Shown here piece by piece: positions 8,862 through 18,366 of a DNA stretch of 64,000 nucleotides. The DNA is from Psychrobacter sp. PG1 (GTDB taxonomy: Bacteria; Pseudomonadota; Gammaproteobacteria; Pseudomonadales; Moraxellaceae): assembly GCF_014897815.1 (NCBI RefSeq), contig NZ_JABUZG010000084.1, positions 353,172 to 417,171 of the forward strand, given 5' to 3'. Position 1 is the first letter of the stretch, and each line of letters starts with the position of its first letter. Position numbers and translations under genes: made by a program. The notes below the pieces were generated by a model. It was not told the origin of the DNA. It did not search any database and worked only from the letters and a program-made list of their open reading frames with translations.

Positions 8862-9983
8862 CTAAATATATTGCTGTACGAACTTACTTTGATAAGCTGG
8901 CAGTATATTATCTCTGAGACTCTCATTAAACGGCGCTACTGCTTGTTGCATATGCTGGCTACCATGCGCCTCCAACCATTCTAACTCGAACATTAAATCA
9001 CGCATCACCTTAGGAATATCCGCCAAATAGCGGTCTTTGCCATCTCGCTCAGACAAGCGAATAAAAATTCCCAACACTTTTAAATGTCGCTGTACACCCA
9101 TGACATTCATATCGTTTTCGAGCTGCTCTATGCTATCTGCCGTAGTCAAGCCTGCCTGCTTTTGCAACTGCCAAAAATCATTAATCCATGCAGAGACTTG
9201 GCTCTCTGGCCATTCTACATAAGCGTCTCGCAGCAATGATACTAAATCATAGGTATAAGAGCCGATGACGGCATCTTGAAAGTCAATCACGCCTAAGCGC
9301 GAGCGATCCGCTTGGTCTTGCATTAGGTTGCGACTGTGATAATCACGATGGACGATGACTTGTGGTTGCTGCAAAATCTCTTTTATTAAGGCTTCTTTTA
9401 AAGTATTCCATAATGCTTTATCAAACTCGACACCGATATAAGGTATAAACCAATCGCTAAATAAATCCATCTCACGATCTAATAACTCGGTATCATAATC
9501 TGGCAATTGATGTTGCGACTTGGCTGTTTCAACTGGCACGGTCTGTAGCGCGACCAACGTCTGCATTGCCAACTGATAATGCTCATCTATCTGCGCAGGC
9601 GTCGCATCAACGAGCAGATGAGCGAACTCTATCGCACCAAAGTCCTGTAACACCAAAAAGCCTTTCGTCACGTCTTGCGCGATGAGCGTCGGCACATTGA
9701 TCGCCGGTGCCATCAGCTTAGTCACATTGATAAACTGGCGCATGGCGTCTTGTTCGTCCGCTGAATCCATAACAATATAATGTGCGACTGTCGTGTCATT
9801 ACTGTCTGACAGCTGGATTCTATGGTATTGGCGAGCACTTGCGTCACCGGGTAGACTATCGAGTTGGAACGCTTGACCAGCAAATACTTGCTGCAACCAG
9901 CTCTCTAATTGTTGTAGACGGCTATTGAGTTTGGTATCGATCATATTAGGCTCTAAAAGTATTTTATCAGTCATAATGGGCAT
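8862..9983 (-). CDS. amgK: anomeric MurNAc/GlcNAc kinase (AmgK), APH-like fold
   Basis: The 373-residue protein has the aminoglycoside phosphotransferase fold: GDASARQYHRI near the N-terminus, FLVLQDFGAIEFA, the catalytic loop VIVHRDYHSRNLM and LGVIDFQDAVIGSYTYD, which holds the metal-binding Asp. AmgK phosphorylates MurNAc and GlcNAc at C1, giving the substrate for MurU, the next gene. A kinase-uridylyltransferase pair divergent from lptD-surA also occurs in Pseudomonas. The start is uncertain: 9983, 9974 and 9944 are all ATG and none has a strong ribosome-binding site. Confidence 0.87.
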   Translation of the reverse strand: MPIMTDKILLEPNMIDTKLNSRLQQLESWLQQVFAGQAFQLDSLPGDASARQYHRIQLSDSNDTTVAHYIVMDSADEQDAMRQFINVTKLMAPAINVPTLIAQDVTKGFLVLQDFGAIEFAHLLVDATPAQIDEHYQLAMQTLVALQTVPVETAKSQHQLPDYDTELLDREMDLFSDWFIPYIGVEFDKALWNTLKEALIKEILQQPQVIVHRDYHSRNLMQDQADRSRLGVIDFQDAVIGSYTYDLVSLLRDAYVEWPESQVSAWINDFWQLQKQAGLTTADSIEQLENDMNVMGVQRHLKVLGIFIRLSERDGKDRYLADIPKVMRDLMFELEWLEAHGSQHMQQAVAPFNESLRDNILPAYQSKFVQQYI

Positions 9984-10355
9984 CGCAGGTTAAATATAAG
10001 TCATAAACAATTAAAGTAGTGATAAGTCAGGCAAAACCTTGTTAAAATAGCAACGTCTTGAGCCAAAAAAACTGCGATAGCAGGCGTATTGGGATATCAT
10101 TCGACATCTAGCGCTGAGCATAACCTCAGCAACCATTCAAAAAACAGCTTGGCTATATTATAAATTTTGGTAAATAGTGTAGCTGATTTGGTTTTTTTTG
10201 ACTATGATTAGTCGTCATTATATGTAAAACAGCCAAATTCTTAAGATAGCATTATCAATCAGTGATTTTTTAGGCGTTTATTAACCGCCATACATGATTA
10301 ATAATATGGTTACTAAATTCAGTATCGCAATCCAATAGGCTCTGCAATCATAGGT
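9984..10355. other. divergent intergenic region amgK/lptD
   Basis: The 372-base gap is AT-rich and must hold promoters for both directions. I see only a small hairpin, GACTA-TGAT-TAGTC at about 10200-10213, no convincing sigma-E type promoter and no gene. Confidence 0.4.
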
Positions 10356-13300
10356 GTGCCCTTGTTATATTCTCCGCTTTACCAAAGCATCCGTTTGATC
10401 TTATTTGGTGCCTTAGGCTTGTCCAGCCTAACCGTTAGTGCTGCGCCCAGCAATGCTGACACACAGCAAACTGAGTCGCTAATCACTGACAGTAGCACCC
10501 GTTATATCTCTGATGTTACACCTGATGCCAATCGCAGTAGTGTCCAAAAAGACAGTGACTATAATGATATCCGCTATCAAAATAGCAATAATCAAAAAAC
10601 TGACTTTCAGCGTAATCCGTCTCAAAAGGCTGCTACTGATAACAATGCGTCAGATAGTAGTTTTGACAATACTTTTAATGAAAGCACCTTTAGTGAAAGC
10701 ACCTTTAACGACAGCATCTCTAATGAGCGTGCTATTAATGAAAGCGCCTTAGACAACCGCCCTCTAGAAATTACCGCCATCAACGAGAGTGATGATCAAG
10801 GTTTTGTACCAGCAGCAGATACGATTTCGACCACTCAAAACAATAGCACTGCTCAGCTTACTGAAACCACTGCACCTAAAGCCGCACAGAAGACTGGTAA
10901 AGTTGATGTGAGTGATGAAAGTATTCAAGATAGTCTGCTGCGTTTAGCAGAGTTTTATGAGCTGACACCTGATACAGATGCCTCAACGTTAAACAATAGT
11001 GATAATGCTAACCAAGATATCATTCAAAACGAGCTAACACCTACCCCGCAAACCATTCCAAAAGTGGGTAAAAACTTACAGTTATTACCGAATGCCGTAG
11101 ATAGCGCCCAACGCTGCGAAGGTCAATGGGTTTACCCAAAGAGCAACCCCAACTATCAACGCGCGGTCAATGAGGCGGGAGCAACCAATGGGCAGCCTGC
11201 GCCGAACTTAAATGATCTTCCGAATAATCAAGCGCCGCTGTTTTCAGAATCAGATTATGGTTATTACGACAATGTCGACTATGCAGAGCTGTCAGGCAAT
11301 GTCATCATCAATCAGGGTACCCAGCAGATAGAAGCAGAAAAAGTCTTGTTAGATTTGAGCAATGGCGTAGCCGCCGCTCAAGGTAAAGTCATGTTTACTG
11401 ACCAAGCGACAGGTCAGCAAGTATCACCTAGCAACGCACTAGATAGCAATGCGCCAAATCGCTCATCGAATAACCCCCAAGCCAATTTCACTGAAAAAGC
11501 ATCAAAAGGCGGGCTTATTGGGGTCGCCGATAGTTTAAATTATAATACTGAAACTGGACAGTCAACAGCCAATGATGTGGCTTTTGCTAGTGTAGAACTG
11601 CAAGCTCATGGTTATGCCAAGCGCTTGAACAGACCGAATGACAGTCAATATGAGCTAGATGATGTCATGTTTAGTACCTGTCCACCAACCAATCGTAAAT
11701 GGCAGTTTGATGCCAAAAGCATTGATTTAGATACCGATACAGGTCGCGGCGAAGCTTATAATACTACTTTCCGTATCGCTGACGTGCCTGTGTTCTATTT
11801 GCCTTACTTCAACTTCCCGATTGATAATCGTCGCACCAGTGGTTTTTTATTGCCGAATGCCAGTATCAGTAGTGAAAGCGGTCTTGAGGTTGATATACCC
11901 TACTATTTCAATTTGGCACCCAATTATGATGCCACGCTCAATACCCATATTTATACCGATCGCAATCCTATGGTGTCAGGCGAGTTTCGCTATCTGACCG
12001 AAAGTTATGGCGAAGGTATTTTTAATGGTTCATATTTACCTAATGACAAAGAGTACAATGACGAAGACCGCTCTAGCTTCTTTTATGATCATTATTGGTC
12101 ATCTAAGAGCATTCCACGCTTAAGCGGTGATGCAAAATACAGCTATGTGTCAGATTCAGACTACCTCAATGATTTTGACACGCTGGGTCTATCAGACAGC
12201 ACCATAAACTTACCACGCCGTGCACGTGTCAATTATTATAATGACTATGTTGATGGTGAATTGAAGGTAGAAACCTTTCAAACTCTAGACGCTTTTACCA
12301 GTAATGGCAAACCCTTAGAAGACAAAGATAAGCCTTACTCAAGATTGCCGCAGCTCAAACTCGATTATCGACTGCCTTGGGCGAAGAGCTTCGATATCAC
12401 TGGTGTACACGATTCCGCTTATTTCAAAAAATCCATCGACGATGGCTCTGAGAATGAAAAAAGTGGCGGGCGAATTTATAATAAACTCAGCGCCGTTTAT
12501 CCAATGGAAAAATCTTGGGGTTATATCAAGCCCAAACTGAGCTTGCAACATCTCTATACCTCTTATGATGAGGATAGCTTAGCCGACAACCAGTTGAGTG
12601 ATAAAGACGGTAGCCAGTCGGTATTTGTACCGCAAGCCAGTATTGATGCAGGTCTAAATTTCTATCAAGCAGGCTCGCCTTTTGGCGCATTCGACGATAC
12701 CATGGGTGGCTATCGCTTGCTGAGCCCGCGATTGAAATACACCTACTCGCCATATGAAGACCAAAACGATATTCCGAACTTTAATACGCGTATTGCCTCT
12801 ATTAACTATGAACAGCTGTTCTCTGACAGTTGGTTTTTAGGACATGATCGCTTGCAAGATTTGCATTCGATTACTCCTGGTATCAATTATCGTTACATCG
12901 ACGCAACGGGTGTGACACGTTTTGATGGTAGCATTGCAGAGCAGTTTTATATCGATAATGGACGTGTTACGCTTGATGATCAGCAACCTGTCTTCACCTC
13001 TTCATCTTCAGGGATGGTTTGGGATACCAGCACGCAACCTTACAACAACTTTTGGGTTGATGTTAGTGGCGCACTGACCAATGATTATGATTTAAATTAT
13101 ATTACGACTGAGCTGCGTTATCAGCCGTCTGACAACAGCTTGTTTAATGTTGGATTTGTCAAACGTCAACGTGATGAAAACACCGATCAGCTGCCACTCT
13201 CTGCTTTTACCGCATCGGCTGTCTTTCCAATCAATAACAGCTGGCGAATCTTGGCTCAAGGTCAATACGATTACAATCGTGATAAAGTTCTTGATTCGTT

Positions 13301-13511
13301 GGTCGGCGTTGATTACGAAGATTGCTGCTTTGGTTTTGCAGTTTATGGTCGTCGTTACTACAATGACTTAAATGTCAAAGACAAACCAACGCAAGCCATT
13401 ATGGCAGAGATTAGATTGAATGGTTTGGGTAGTGGTAGCAGCCGCCTGACTCGCTTACTCTCTGATAAAATCTTGGGCTTTGAACCTGTCCAGACTGCTT
13501 GGAAAGATTAA
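10356..13511 (+). CDS. lptD: LPS-assembly protein LptD
   Basis: LptD is the outer-membrane beta-barrel that inserts LPS into the outer leaflet together with LptE. Seen here are a signal peptide, a long polar region (about residues 30-240), an OstA/LptA-like periplasmic domain starting near QRCEGQWVYP, then FSTCPPTNRKW, PVFYLPYFNFPIDNRRTSGFL and the barrel. Conserved Cys residues in QRCEG, FSTCPP and the late EDCCF pair match the disulfide set of E. coli LptD. At 1051 residues it is longer than E. coli (784) because of the N-terminal extension, which includes a 15-base repeat array. The first possible start is GTG (10356), with TTG at 10362 better placed after AGGTG; no in-frame ATG exists upstream. 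surA follows. Confidence 0.94.
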   Translation: MPLLYSPLYQSIRLILFGALGLSSLTVSAAPSNADTQQTESLITDSSTRYISDVTPDANRSSVQKDSDYNDIRYQNSNNQKTDFQRNPSQKAATDNNASDSSFDNTFNESTFSESTFNDSISNERAINESALDNRPLEITAINESDDQGFVPAADTISTTQNNSTAQLTETTAPKAAQKTGKVDVSDESIQDSLLRLAEFYELTPDTDASTLNNSDNANQDIIQNELTPTPQTIPKVGKNLQLLPNAVDSAQRCEGQWVYPKSNPNYQRAVNEAGATNGQPAPNLNDLPNNQAPLFSESDYGYYDNVDYAELSGNVIINQGTQQIEAEKVLLDLSNGVAAAQGKVMFTDQATGQQVSPSNALDSNAPNRSSNNPQANFTEKASKGGLIGVADSLNYNTETGQSTANDVAFASVELQAHGYAKRLNRPNDSQYELDDVMFSTCPPTNRKWQFDAKSIDLDTDTGRGEAYNTTFRIADVPVFYLPYFNFPIDNRRTSGFLLPNASISSESGLEVDIPYYFNLAPNYDATLNTHIYTDRNPMVSGEFRYLTESYGEGIFNGSYLPNDKEYNDEDRSSFFYDHYWSSKSIPRLSGDAKYSYVSDSDYLNDFDTLGLSDSTINLPRRARVNYYNDYVDGELKVETFQTLDAFTSNGKPLEDKDKPYSRLPQLKLDYRLPWAKSFDITGVHDSAYFKKSIDDGSENEKSGGRIYNKLSAVYPMEKSWGYIKPKLSLQHLYTSYDEDSLADNQLSDKDGSQSVFVPQASIDAGLNFYQAGSPFGAFDDTMGGYRLLSPRLKYTYSPYEDQNDIPNFNTRIASINYEQLFSDSWFLGHDRLQDLHSITPGINYRYIDATGVTRFDGSIAEQFYIDNGRVTLDDQQPVFTSSSSGMVWDTSTQPYNNFWVDVSGALTNDYDLNYITTELRYQPSDNSLFNVGFVKRQRDENTDQLPLSAFTASAVFPINNSWRILAQGQYDYNRDKVLDSLVGVDYEDCCFGFAVYGRRYYNDLNVKDKPTQAIMAEIRLNGLGSGSSRLTRLLSDKILGFEPVQTAWKD
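10674..10748 (+). repeat. five tandem 15-base units within lptD
   Basis: Five in-frame units, starting TTTAATGAAAGCACC and TTTAGTGAAAGCACC and then diverging, encode a pentapeptide pattern (FNEST, FSEST, FNDSI, SNERA, INESA). The first two are almost identical and later ones decay, as in a coding minisatellite. It lies in the disordered N-terminal extension of LptD, so changes in length should be tolerated. Confidence 0.85.
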
Positions 13512-13661
13512 GACCGTGCTTGTATAAATATTTTTACTATATATTTCATAACCCAGTTTGTAACCCTATTATGGTCAACCCTGTCTAATATTTGACTGTT
13601 AAAAGTATTAAATAGTGTTGACCAACTACCATCCGATGCGATGACATTGATGAGGAGCATC

Positions 13662-15065
13662 ATGAGATTTTTTTCTTTACGTCAAACCAGCCGTGCTGTA
13701 TTGCTATCTATGAGTGCTAGCCTTGCGCTTACATTGAGCGCCCAAGCTGCCACCGTTAAACCTGCAAAAGCACAAGCGCCTCAAGCAAATGCCGTGACCA
13801 CGCAGAATAACGTCAATCGTTTGACGCCAGCCAATAGCACCGACGGTATTATTGCTTTAGTCAATGAAAATGCTATCTTAAAGAGCGATTTGATCGATGC
13901 TATCACCCAAGCACAAGCACGTGCACAAGCGGCTGGTGAACCAATAGCAAACTCAGCACAGCTACAGTCTGAGGTGTTAAATGCGCTCATATTGCGTGAG
14001 TTACAACTGTCCATGGTCAAGCGCGTCGGTTTAAACCCTGATGAAGCGGCTATCAATCAACGCCTTAGTCAAATCGCTCAAGCAGAAGGGCTGACGAGCA
14101 TCTCAGCTTTGCAACAGCGTTTGGACGCAGCAAAACCTGGTAGCTATGCGGCGCTACGTGCGCAATTAATCGAAGACGCAGCCATTCAAGCCTTGCAACA
14201 GCGCCAAATCGGTAACCGCGTGCGCATTAGCGAACAGGATATTGATGCATTTTTGGCCTCGCCTGAAGCCAAGCGTTTAAACCAGAGTGAGTATCAAACG
14301 ATTCATGTACGAGTGCCCTACATGGATGACTACAGCCGACTCTCAGAAGCCCAACGCAATGAGGCGTTAAAGGTAGCAGAAGCTCTGCGTACTCGCCTGC
14401 TTGCACCAAACGTTGATGTCGCTGAAGCGGTCGCTGCTAGCCAAGGCAACTATCCTATTCCGCTACAAGGTGGCGATATGGGCTTTCATAAAGCCGCGTC
14501 TCTACCTACAGAGCTATCAAGTGAAATTACCAAACTTGAGGTTGGTGCGGTCAGCGCACCATTAATAACACCTGAAGGTATCGATATCATCAAACTTGCT
14601 GACAAAAAAGCCAGCGACACTATGCTGATACCGCAGTGGCGTACTCGTCACATATTGGTAAAAGTTGATGAGCTACAGACAGATGCGCTTGCTGAGCAAA
14701 AGATTAATGATTTGTATGAACAGCTACGCAGCGGCGCTGATTTTGCTGGTTTAGCATCGACCTATTCAGATGATCCCGGTTCCGCTGGGCGCGGTGGCGA
14801 TCTTGATTGGGTGAGCGAAGAAGACATGATTGGTCCATTCGAAGCCATGATGAAAAACACAGCGGTTGGCGACTATTCTGCTCCTTTCAAAACCCAGTTT
14901 GGCTGGCATATATTGAAAATAGAAGGCAAACGCCAACAAGATGTTAGCGATCAATATCGTCGCAACATGGCACGTCAAGCGCTTTATCAGCGCTTAGCAC
15001 CGCAAGCCAAAGAAGACTGGCTACAAGAGCTACGCGCAGGTGCTTACATCCAAGTACTTGGCTAA
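13662..15065 (+). CDS. surA: periplasmic peptidyl-prolyl isomerase / chaperone SurA
   Basis: SurA escorts unfolded outer-membrane proteins across the periplasm. The protein has a signal peptide ending in SAQA, an N-terminal SurA domain (GIIALVNENAILKSDLIDAI), and two parvulin domains, the second clear from WRTRHILVKVDELQTDA, DPGSAGRGGDLDWV and FGWHILKIEGKR. About 467 residues, slightly longer than E. coli. I chose the ATG at 13662 because GAGGAG precedes it by 4 bases; ATGs at 13641 and 13650 in the same frame are alternatives without a visible site. It follows lptD by 150 bases, a conserved pairing that matches its role in LptD folding. Confidence 0.93.
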   Translation: MRFFSLRQTSRAVLLSMSASLALTLSAQAATVKPAKAQAPQANAVTTQNNVNRLTPANSTDGIIALVNENAILKSDLIDAITQAQARAQAAGEPIANSAQLQSEVLNALILRELQLSMVKRVGLNPDEAAINQRLSQIAQAEGLTSISALQQRLDAAKPGSYAALRAQLIEDAAIQALQQRQIGNRVRISEQDIDAFLASPEAKRLNQSEYQTIHVRVPYMDDYSRLSEAQRNEALKVAEALRTRLLAPNVDVAEAVAASQGNYPIPLQGGDMGFHKAASLPTELSSEITKLEVGAVSAPLITPEGIDIIKLADKKASDTMLIPQWRTRHILVKVDELQTDALAEQKINDLYEQLRSGADFAGLASTYSDDPGSAGRGGDLDWVSEEDMIGPFEAMMKNTAVGDYSAPFKTQFGWHILKIEGKRQQDVSDQYRRNMARQALYQRLAPQAKEDWLQELRAGAYIQVLG

Positions 15066-15109
15066 CTGATATAGGCATCGATAAGTCAAATCTAATAATG
15101 CTTTGTCAA

Positions 15110-15142
15110 AAAGGGTATGTGCTAATGCATGTATCCTTTTTT
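15110..15142 (+). terminator. terminator after surA
   Basis: AAAGGGTATGTGC pairs with GCATGTATCCTTT, using some G-U pairs, around loop TAAT, and a T-run follows. It is the end of the lptD-surA unit. Confidence 0.8.
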
Positions 15143-15259
15143 TATTGACGTTCATTTATGCGCTAAAAATAAGCAGAAGGTCATCTCAAATATATTGCAG
15201 CATGTCCAAACACAAGAATATCGAATAAAATTATTATAAGCATTACACACACAAAGAAA

Positions 15260-15291
15260 AGCCCCGAACCTAGGGCGATTGGTTCGGGGCT
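15260..15291 (-). terminator. terminator for the minus-strand EEP gene
   Basis: AGCCCCGAACC and GGTTCGGGGCT form a perfect 11-base-pair stem with a 10-base loop. Read on the minus strand the stem is followed by TTTTCTTT, so it fits termination of the EEP gene, about 270 bases past its stop. The 495-base gap at 15066-15560 also holds the surA terminator and a palindrome at 15490, and no gene. Confidence 0.72.
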
Positions 15292-15489
15292 ATGGCGCTT
15301 CATATTGTTGTTATTATTTCTTCCATGCTGACTCATCCTAAGTCATAAACAGTATACTATAAGACAGCGGGCTGACCTGTGCTTTTATTGATACTGTCTC
15401 AACACTGCATCCATGCGTATCCTTGTGTTGATGCAGGTATTGTAGGGTAATCAGTTTAATGCGACTAGAGGCTAAAGACCTTATTTAAC

Positions 15490-15505
15490 GTAAGCATATG
15501 CTTAC
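15490..15505. other. 16-base perfect palindrome
   Basis: GTAAGCATATGCTTAC reads the same on both strands. It lies just downstream of the EEP gene stop, so it is not an obvious operator for a nearby promoter. It could be a protein-binding site or a small hairpin. Confidence 0.3.
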
Positions 15506-15560
15506 AGCCTTTTTTAACATTGCATCATACGATGGCTATAGTGTTGGCAGGCTATCAACC

Positions 15561-16685
15561 CTAACTTCTCTGCTCTTCTGCATGTTCCTTTGAGACTTTT
15601 TCACCTTCTTTTTTACCTTCTACTATTTTATTATCAGTCTCTTTTATATCTTCCGCTTCTGCAGTAGGGGCATTTTGCGCTTGATTGCTCTCCTCTTCTG
15701 GTTCGTATTGTAAAGTCGTCATAACAGGAAAGTGATCCGAACCTATCGACGGCATACGCCGAATATCTACCACCGTAAAGCAAGCACTATGGAAAATATG
15801 ATCCAGCGCCCAACGTAAAAATGGATAGCTGACATGAAACGTATTGATAAAATGTCGACCAATACGCGGATCCAACAATCCTGAGATACGTTGAAAGCGT
15901 CGCGTGGTCTTTGACCATGCTACATCATTGAGGTCGCCTGCCAATATCGCCGTTTGCTTGTTTTCTTTGATGTGCTTGCCAACCATCAATAGCTCAGCAT
16001 CGCGGGTAGTAGACTTATCCGCTTCCGTCGGACTCGGCGGCATGGGATGCAAGCAATACAACCAAATCACGCGACCACTTTGCAGGCGCAGTTGGGCATG
16101 AATAGAAGGTATGTCATCAATCATCAAGTACTTAACTTCAGGATCAATCAACTCAAGCTTAGAATAAAGATGCATCCCATACAGATTGTCTAGTGGCACT
16201 TTTACGGTGTAAGGATAATCAGCCTCGATTTGATGCAGCGCTTTTTCCCATTTTTCATCACTCTCTAGCGTAATTAAAATATCAGGCTGTCTTTGCTTCA
16301 CCAAATCCACCAATTTTTGGGTGTCATCATTGGGCGTTAATACATTTGATACCATTATTTTTAGTTGATGCGCCTGCCCTTCTGGCTTGTCTTTTGCCTT
16401 TTGAACTTCTTTTTTCCATAGCTTGGTATAAGGCAATACCATCCTAAGCTGAAAGGCTAACGTAATGCTTAAGACGGTAAATAACAGCCACTGTCCCAGC
16501 TGCCACTCTGACCAAAAAATCAGCATACCAATCCAAGCGATGACACCCAACACCATGATCTGAATACGCGGAAATTCAACACCGCGCACCCACCAATTAT
16601 CCAGTGGTATCCAGCCCCAAATCGTCACAAATGCGATGAACCCTGCTAGCCACTGTATGCTGTAATATAATAGTGAGAGATCCAT
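15561..16685 (-). CDS. membrane-anchored endonuclease/exonuclease/phosphatase-family protein
   Basis: The 374-residue protein starts with three hydrophobic segments in its first 85 residues. An EEP domain follows: IMVSNVLTPN, a LITLESDEKWEKAL metal-site region, HPMPPSP, LAGDLNDVAW with the Asp-x-Asn pair, and GSDHFPVMTTL at the end. These are the catalytic motifs of the DNase I/exonuclease III/phosphatase superfamily. The charged tail after about residue 330 is Glu/Lys-rich and probably disordered. Membrane-linked EEP proteins of this arrangement are common in proteobacteria, but the substrate is unknown; phosphodiesters in nucleic acid or lipid head groups are both possible. Confidence 0.83.
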   Translation of the reverse strand: MDLSLLYYSIQWLAGFIAFVTIWGWIPLDNWWVRGVEFPRIQIMVLGVIAWIGMLIFWSEWQLGQWLLFTVLSITLAFQLRMVLPYTKLWKKEVQKAKDKPEGQAHQLKIMVSNVLTPNDDTQKLVDLVKQRQPDILITLESDEKWEKALHQIEADYPYTVKVPLDNLYGMHLYSKLELIDPEVKYLMIDDIPSIHAQLRLQSGRVIWLYCLHPMPPSPTEADKSTTRDAELLMVGKHIKENKQTAILAGDLNDVAWSKTTRRFQRISGLLDPRIGRHFINTFHVSYPFLRWALDHIFHSACFTVVDIRRMPSIGSDHFPVMTTLQYEPEEESNQAQNAPTAEAEDIKETDNKIVEGKKEGEKVSKEHAEEQRS

Positions 16686-17068
16686 AGTATGTATTAGCCG
16701 TCTATTGAATGATGAATATCGCCATGGTTTTAACTGAACTGACGTTAGCTGTTTACTTTAGCATTTCAGAAGGTTATCGCCTACTAATGAGCATGGATTA
16801 TTCGTTAACCGCTATAAAACATTACACTTTTAATCCGCCCACCATAACCAATACTACGGGCAAATTTTATTTTTAGGGCTATCTACTTGTGTCGAGTGAG
16901 GCATCGCCACTATCGCCGTTAGGTTAATAACTTAAAGTTATACTGAACATCATTAATAGTGTATGAAAAACCACTAAAAACGGCCAAAACGCCTTGCTTT
17001 TTATGGCTATTCACGGCATTGTTATCGGCTGGCAATGCAACAATTTATGGTAAAAAGGATTGAGTTTC
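16686..17068. other. divergent intergenic region EEP/asd
   Basis: This 383-base gap contains a 15-base near-palindrome ATAACTTAAAGTTAT at 16927-16941, and AAGGA 9 bases before asd. I see no lysine riboswitch, no gene and no clear promoter. Confidence 0.4.
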
Positions 17069-18202
17069 ATGAGTAATTTAACAGTAGGCTTGGTAGGCTG
17101 GCGCGGCATGGTCGGTTCAGTATTAATACAACGTATGACTGAGGAAAAAGATTTTGACGGTATTACACCCGTGTTTTTCTCAACCAGCAACGCAGGTGGT
17201 GATGCCCCAAGCCTTGATGGTATTCATACCGGCCAATTAAAAGATGCTCATGATATTGACGCGCTAGCAGCTTGTGATGTCATCATTACTTGCCAAGGCG
17301 GCGACTATACTTCGCAAGTCCATCAACCGCTACGTGATAGTGGCTGGAATGGCTACTGGATTGATGCGGCAAGCACCTTGCGAATGGAAGATGACAGCAT
17401 CATCATTCTCGATCCAGTCAATCGCGCCGTTATTGACAGCGCCCTAGCCAATGGCAAAAAAGACTTTATCGGTGGTAACTGTACCGTGTCACTAATGCTC
17501 ATGGCGATTGGTGAGCTGTTTAATAAAGGCTGGGTAGAATGGGTCAGCGCCATGACTTATCAGGCTGCTAGTGGTTCTGGTGCTAACAACATGCGCGAAT
17601 TAATCGCTGGCATGGGCGTGCTACACGATGCGGTCAAAGACGAATTGGCTGATCCTGCCAGCGCCATCCTTGAGATTGATAAAAAAATCGCTCAGACTCA
17701 GCGCTCAGATGATTTTCCTAAACAGTACTTTGGTGTGCCACTAGCAGGTAGCTTGATTCCTTATATCGATGTTCAGTTAGAAAACAAGCAATCCAAGGAA
17801 GAATGGAAAGGTGGCGTCGAAACCAATAAAATCCTTGGTAACGCAGAAGCCGATAAGATTGCTATCGACGGTATGTGTGTGCGCGTTGGCGCGATGCGCT
17901 GTCATGCGCAAGGCCTTACCATCAAGCTCAAAAAAGACATTCCGCTAGAAGAAATCGAAGCAGCACTTAAAAACAGCGGCAATGAGTGGTTGGACTTGGT
18001 CGAAGACGACAAAGAAGCGACTATGAACCGCTTAACGCCAGTAGCAGTGACTGGTACATTGACAGTTGCACTAGGTCGCTTGCGTAAGCTCAATATGGGC
18101 CCTGAGTATCTAGGCGCGTTTACCGTTGGTGATCAACTGTTATGGGGCGCAGCCGAGCCGCTACGTCGTATGCTTAATATCATCCGTGAGCAAAAAGACT
18201 AA
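17069..18202 (+). CDS. asd: aspartate-semialdehyde dehydrogenase
   Basis: Asd reduces aspartyl phosphate to aspartate semialdehyde, the branch point to lysine, diaminopimelate, methionine and threonine. Key parts are the NADP-binding [14 protein letters not shown] at the N-terminus, the catalytic-cysteine motif [12 protein letters not shown] near residue 133, and [18 protein letters not shown] with the substrate-binding Arg and the catalytic His. About 377 residues, the Gram-negative length. The ATG at 17069 follows AAGGA by 9 bases; an in-frame TTG at 17060 is less likely. A terminator follows at 18228. Confidence 0.95.
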   Translation: MSNLTVGLVGWRGMVGSVLIQRMTEEKDFDGITPVFFSTSNAGGDAPSLDGIHTGQLKDAHDIDALAACDVIITCQGGDYTSQVHQPLRDSGWNGYWIDAASTLRMEDDSIIILDPVNRAVIDSALANGKKDFIGGNCTVSLMLMAIGELFNKGWVEWVSAMTYQAASGSGANNMRELIAGMGVLHDAVKDELADPASAILEIDKKIAQTQRSDDFPKQYFGVPLAGSLIPYIDVQLENKQSKEEWKGGVETNKILGNAEADKIAIDGMCVRVGAMRCHAQGLTIKLKKDIPLEEIEAALKNSGNEWLDLVEDDKEATMNRLTPVAVTGTLTVALGRLRKLNMGPEYLGAFTVGDQLLWGAAEPLRRMLNIIREQKD

Positions 18203-18227
18203 GTTTATTTTCTTAAAAAGTCAGTAC

Positions 18228-18256
18228 AAAAAAGACAGCATTTGCTGTCTTTTTTT
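18228..18256. terminator. bidirectional terminator between asd and the SOUL gene
   Basis: AAAAAAGACAGCA and TGCTGTCTTTTTT pair around a tiny loop. The A and T runs on both flanks allow termination of the two convergent genes. Confidence 0.9.
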
Positions 18257-18366
18257 ATGGGCGTACCATTTCCAAAAATTTGAATAGCACGGCAAACAGA
18301 TGCAAACACTACTTATAATAAGCTTAACAAATGTGACAACGCTCATCTTATACTTTAAGGCTAGTA

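Noticed and set aside
13573..13623. GGTCAAC/GTTGACC inverted repeat between lptD and surA
   Set aside because: Seven-base arms with a 37-base loop in an AT-rich gap; may be chance.
16686..17068. A lysine riboswitch or other leader control before asd
   Set aside because: The gap shows none of the conserved riboswitch core I would expect; only a small palindrome at 16927-16941.
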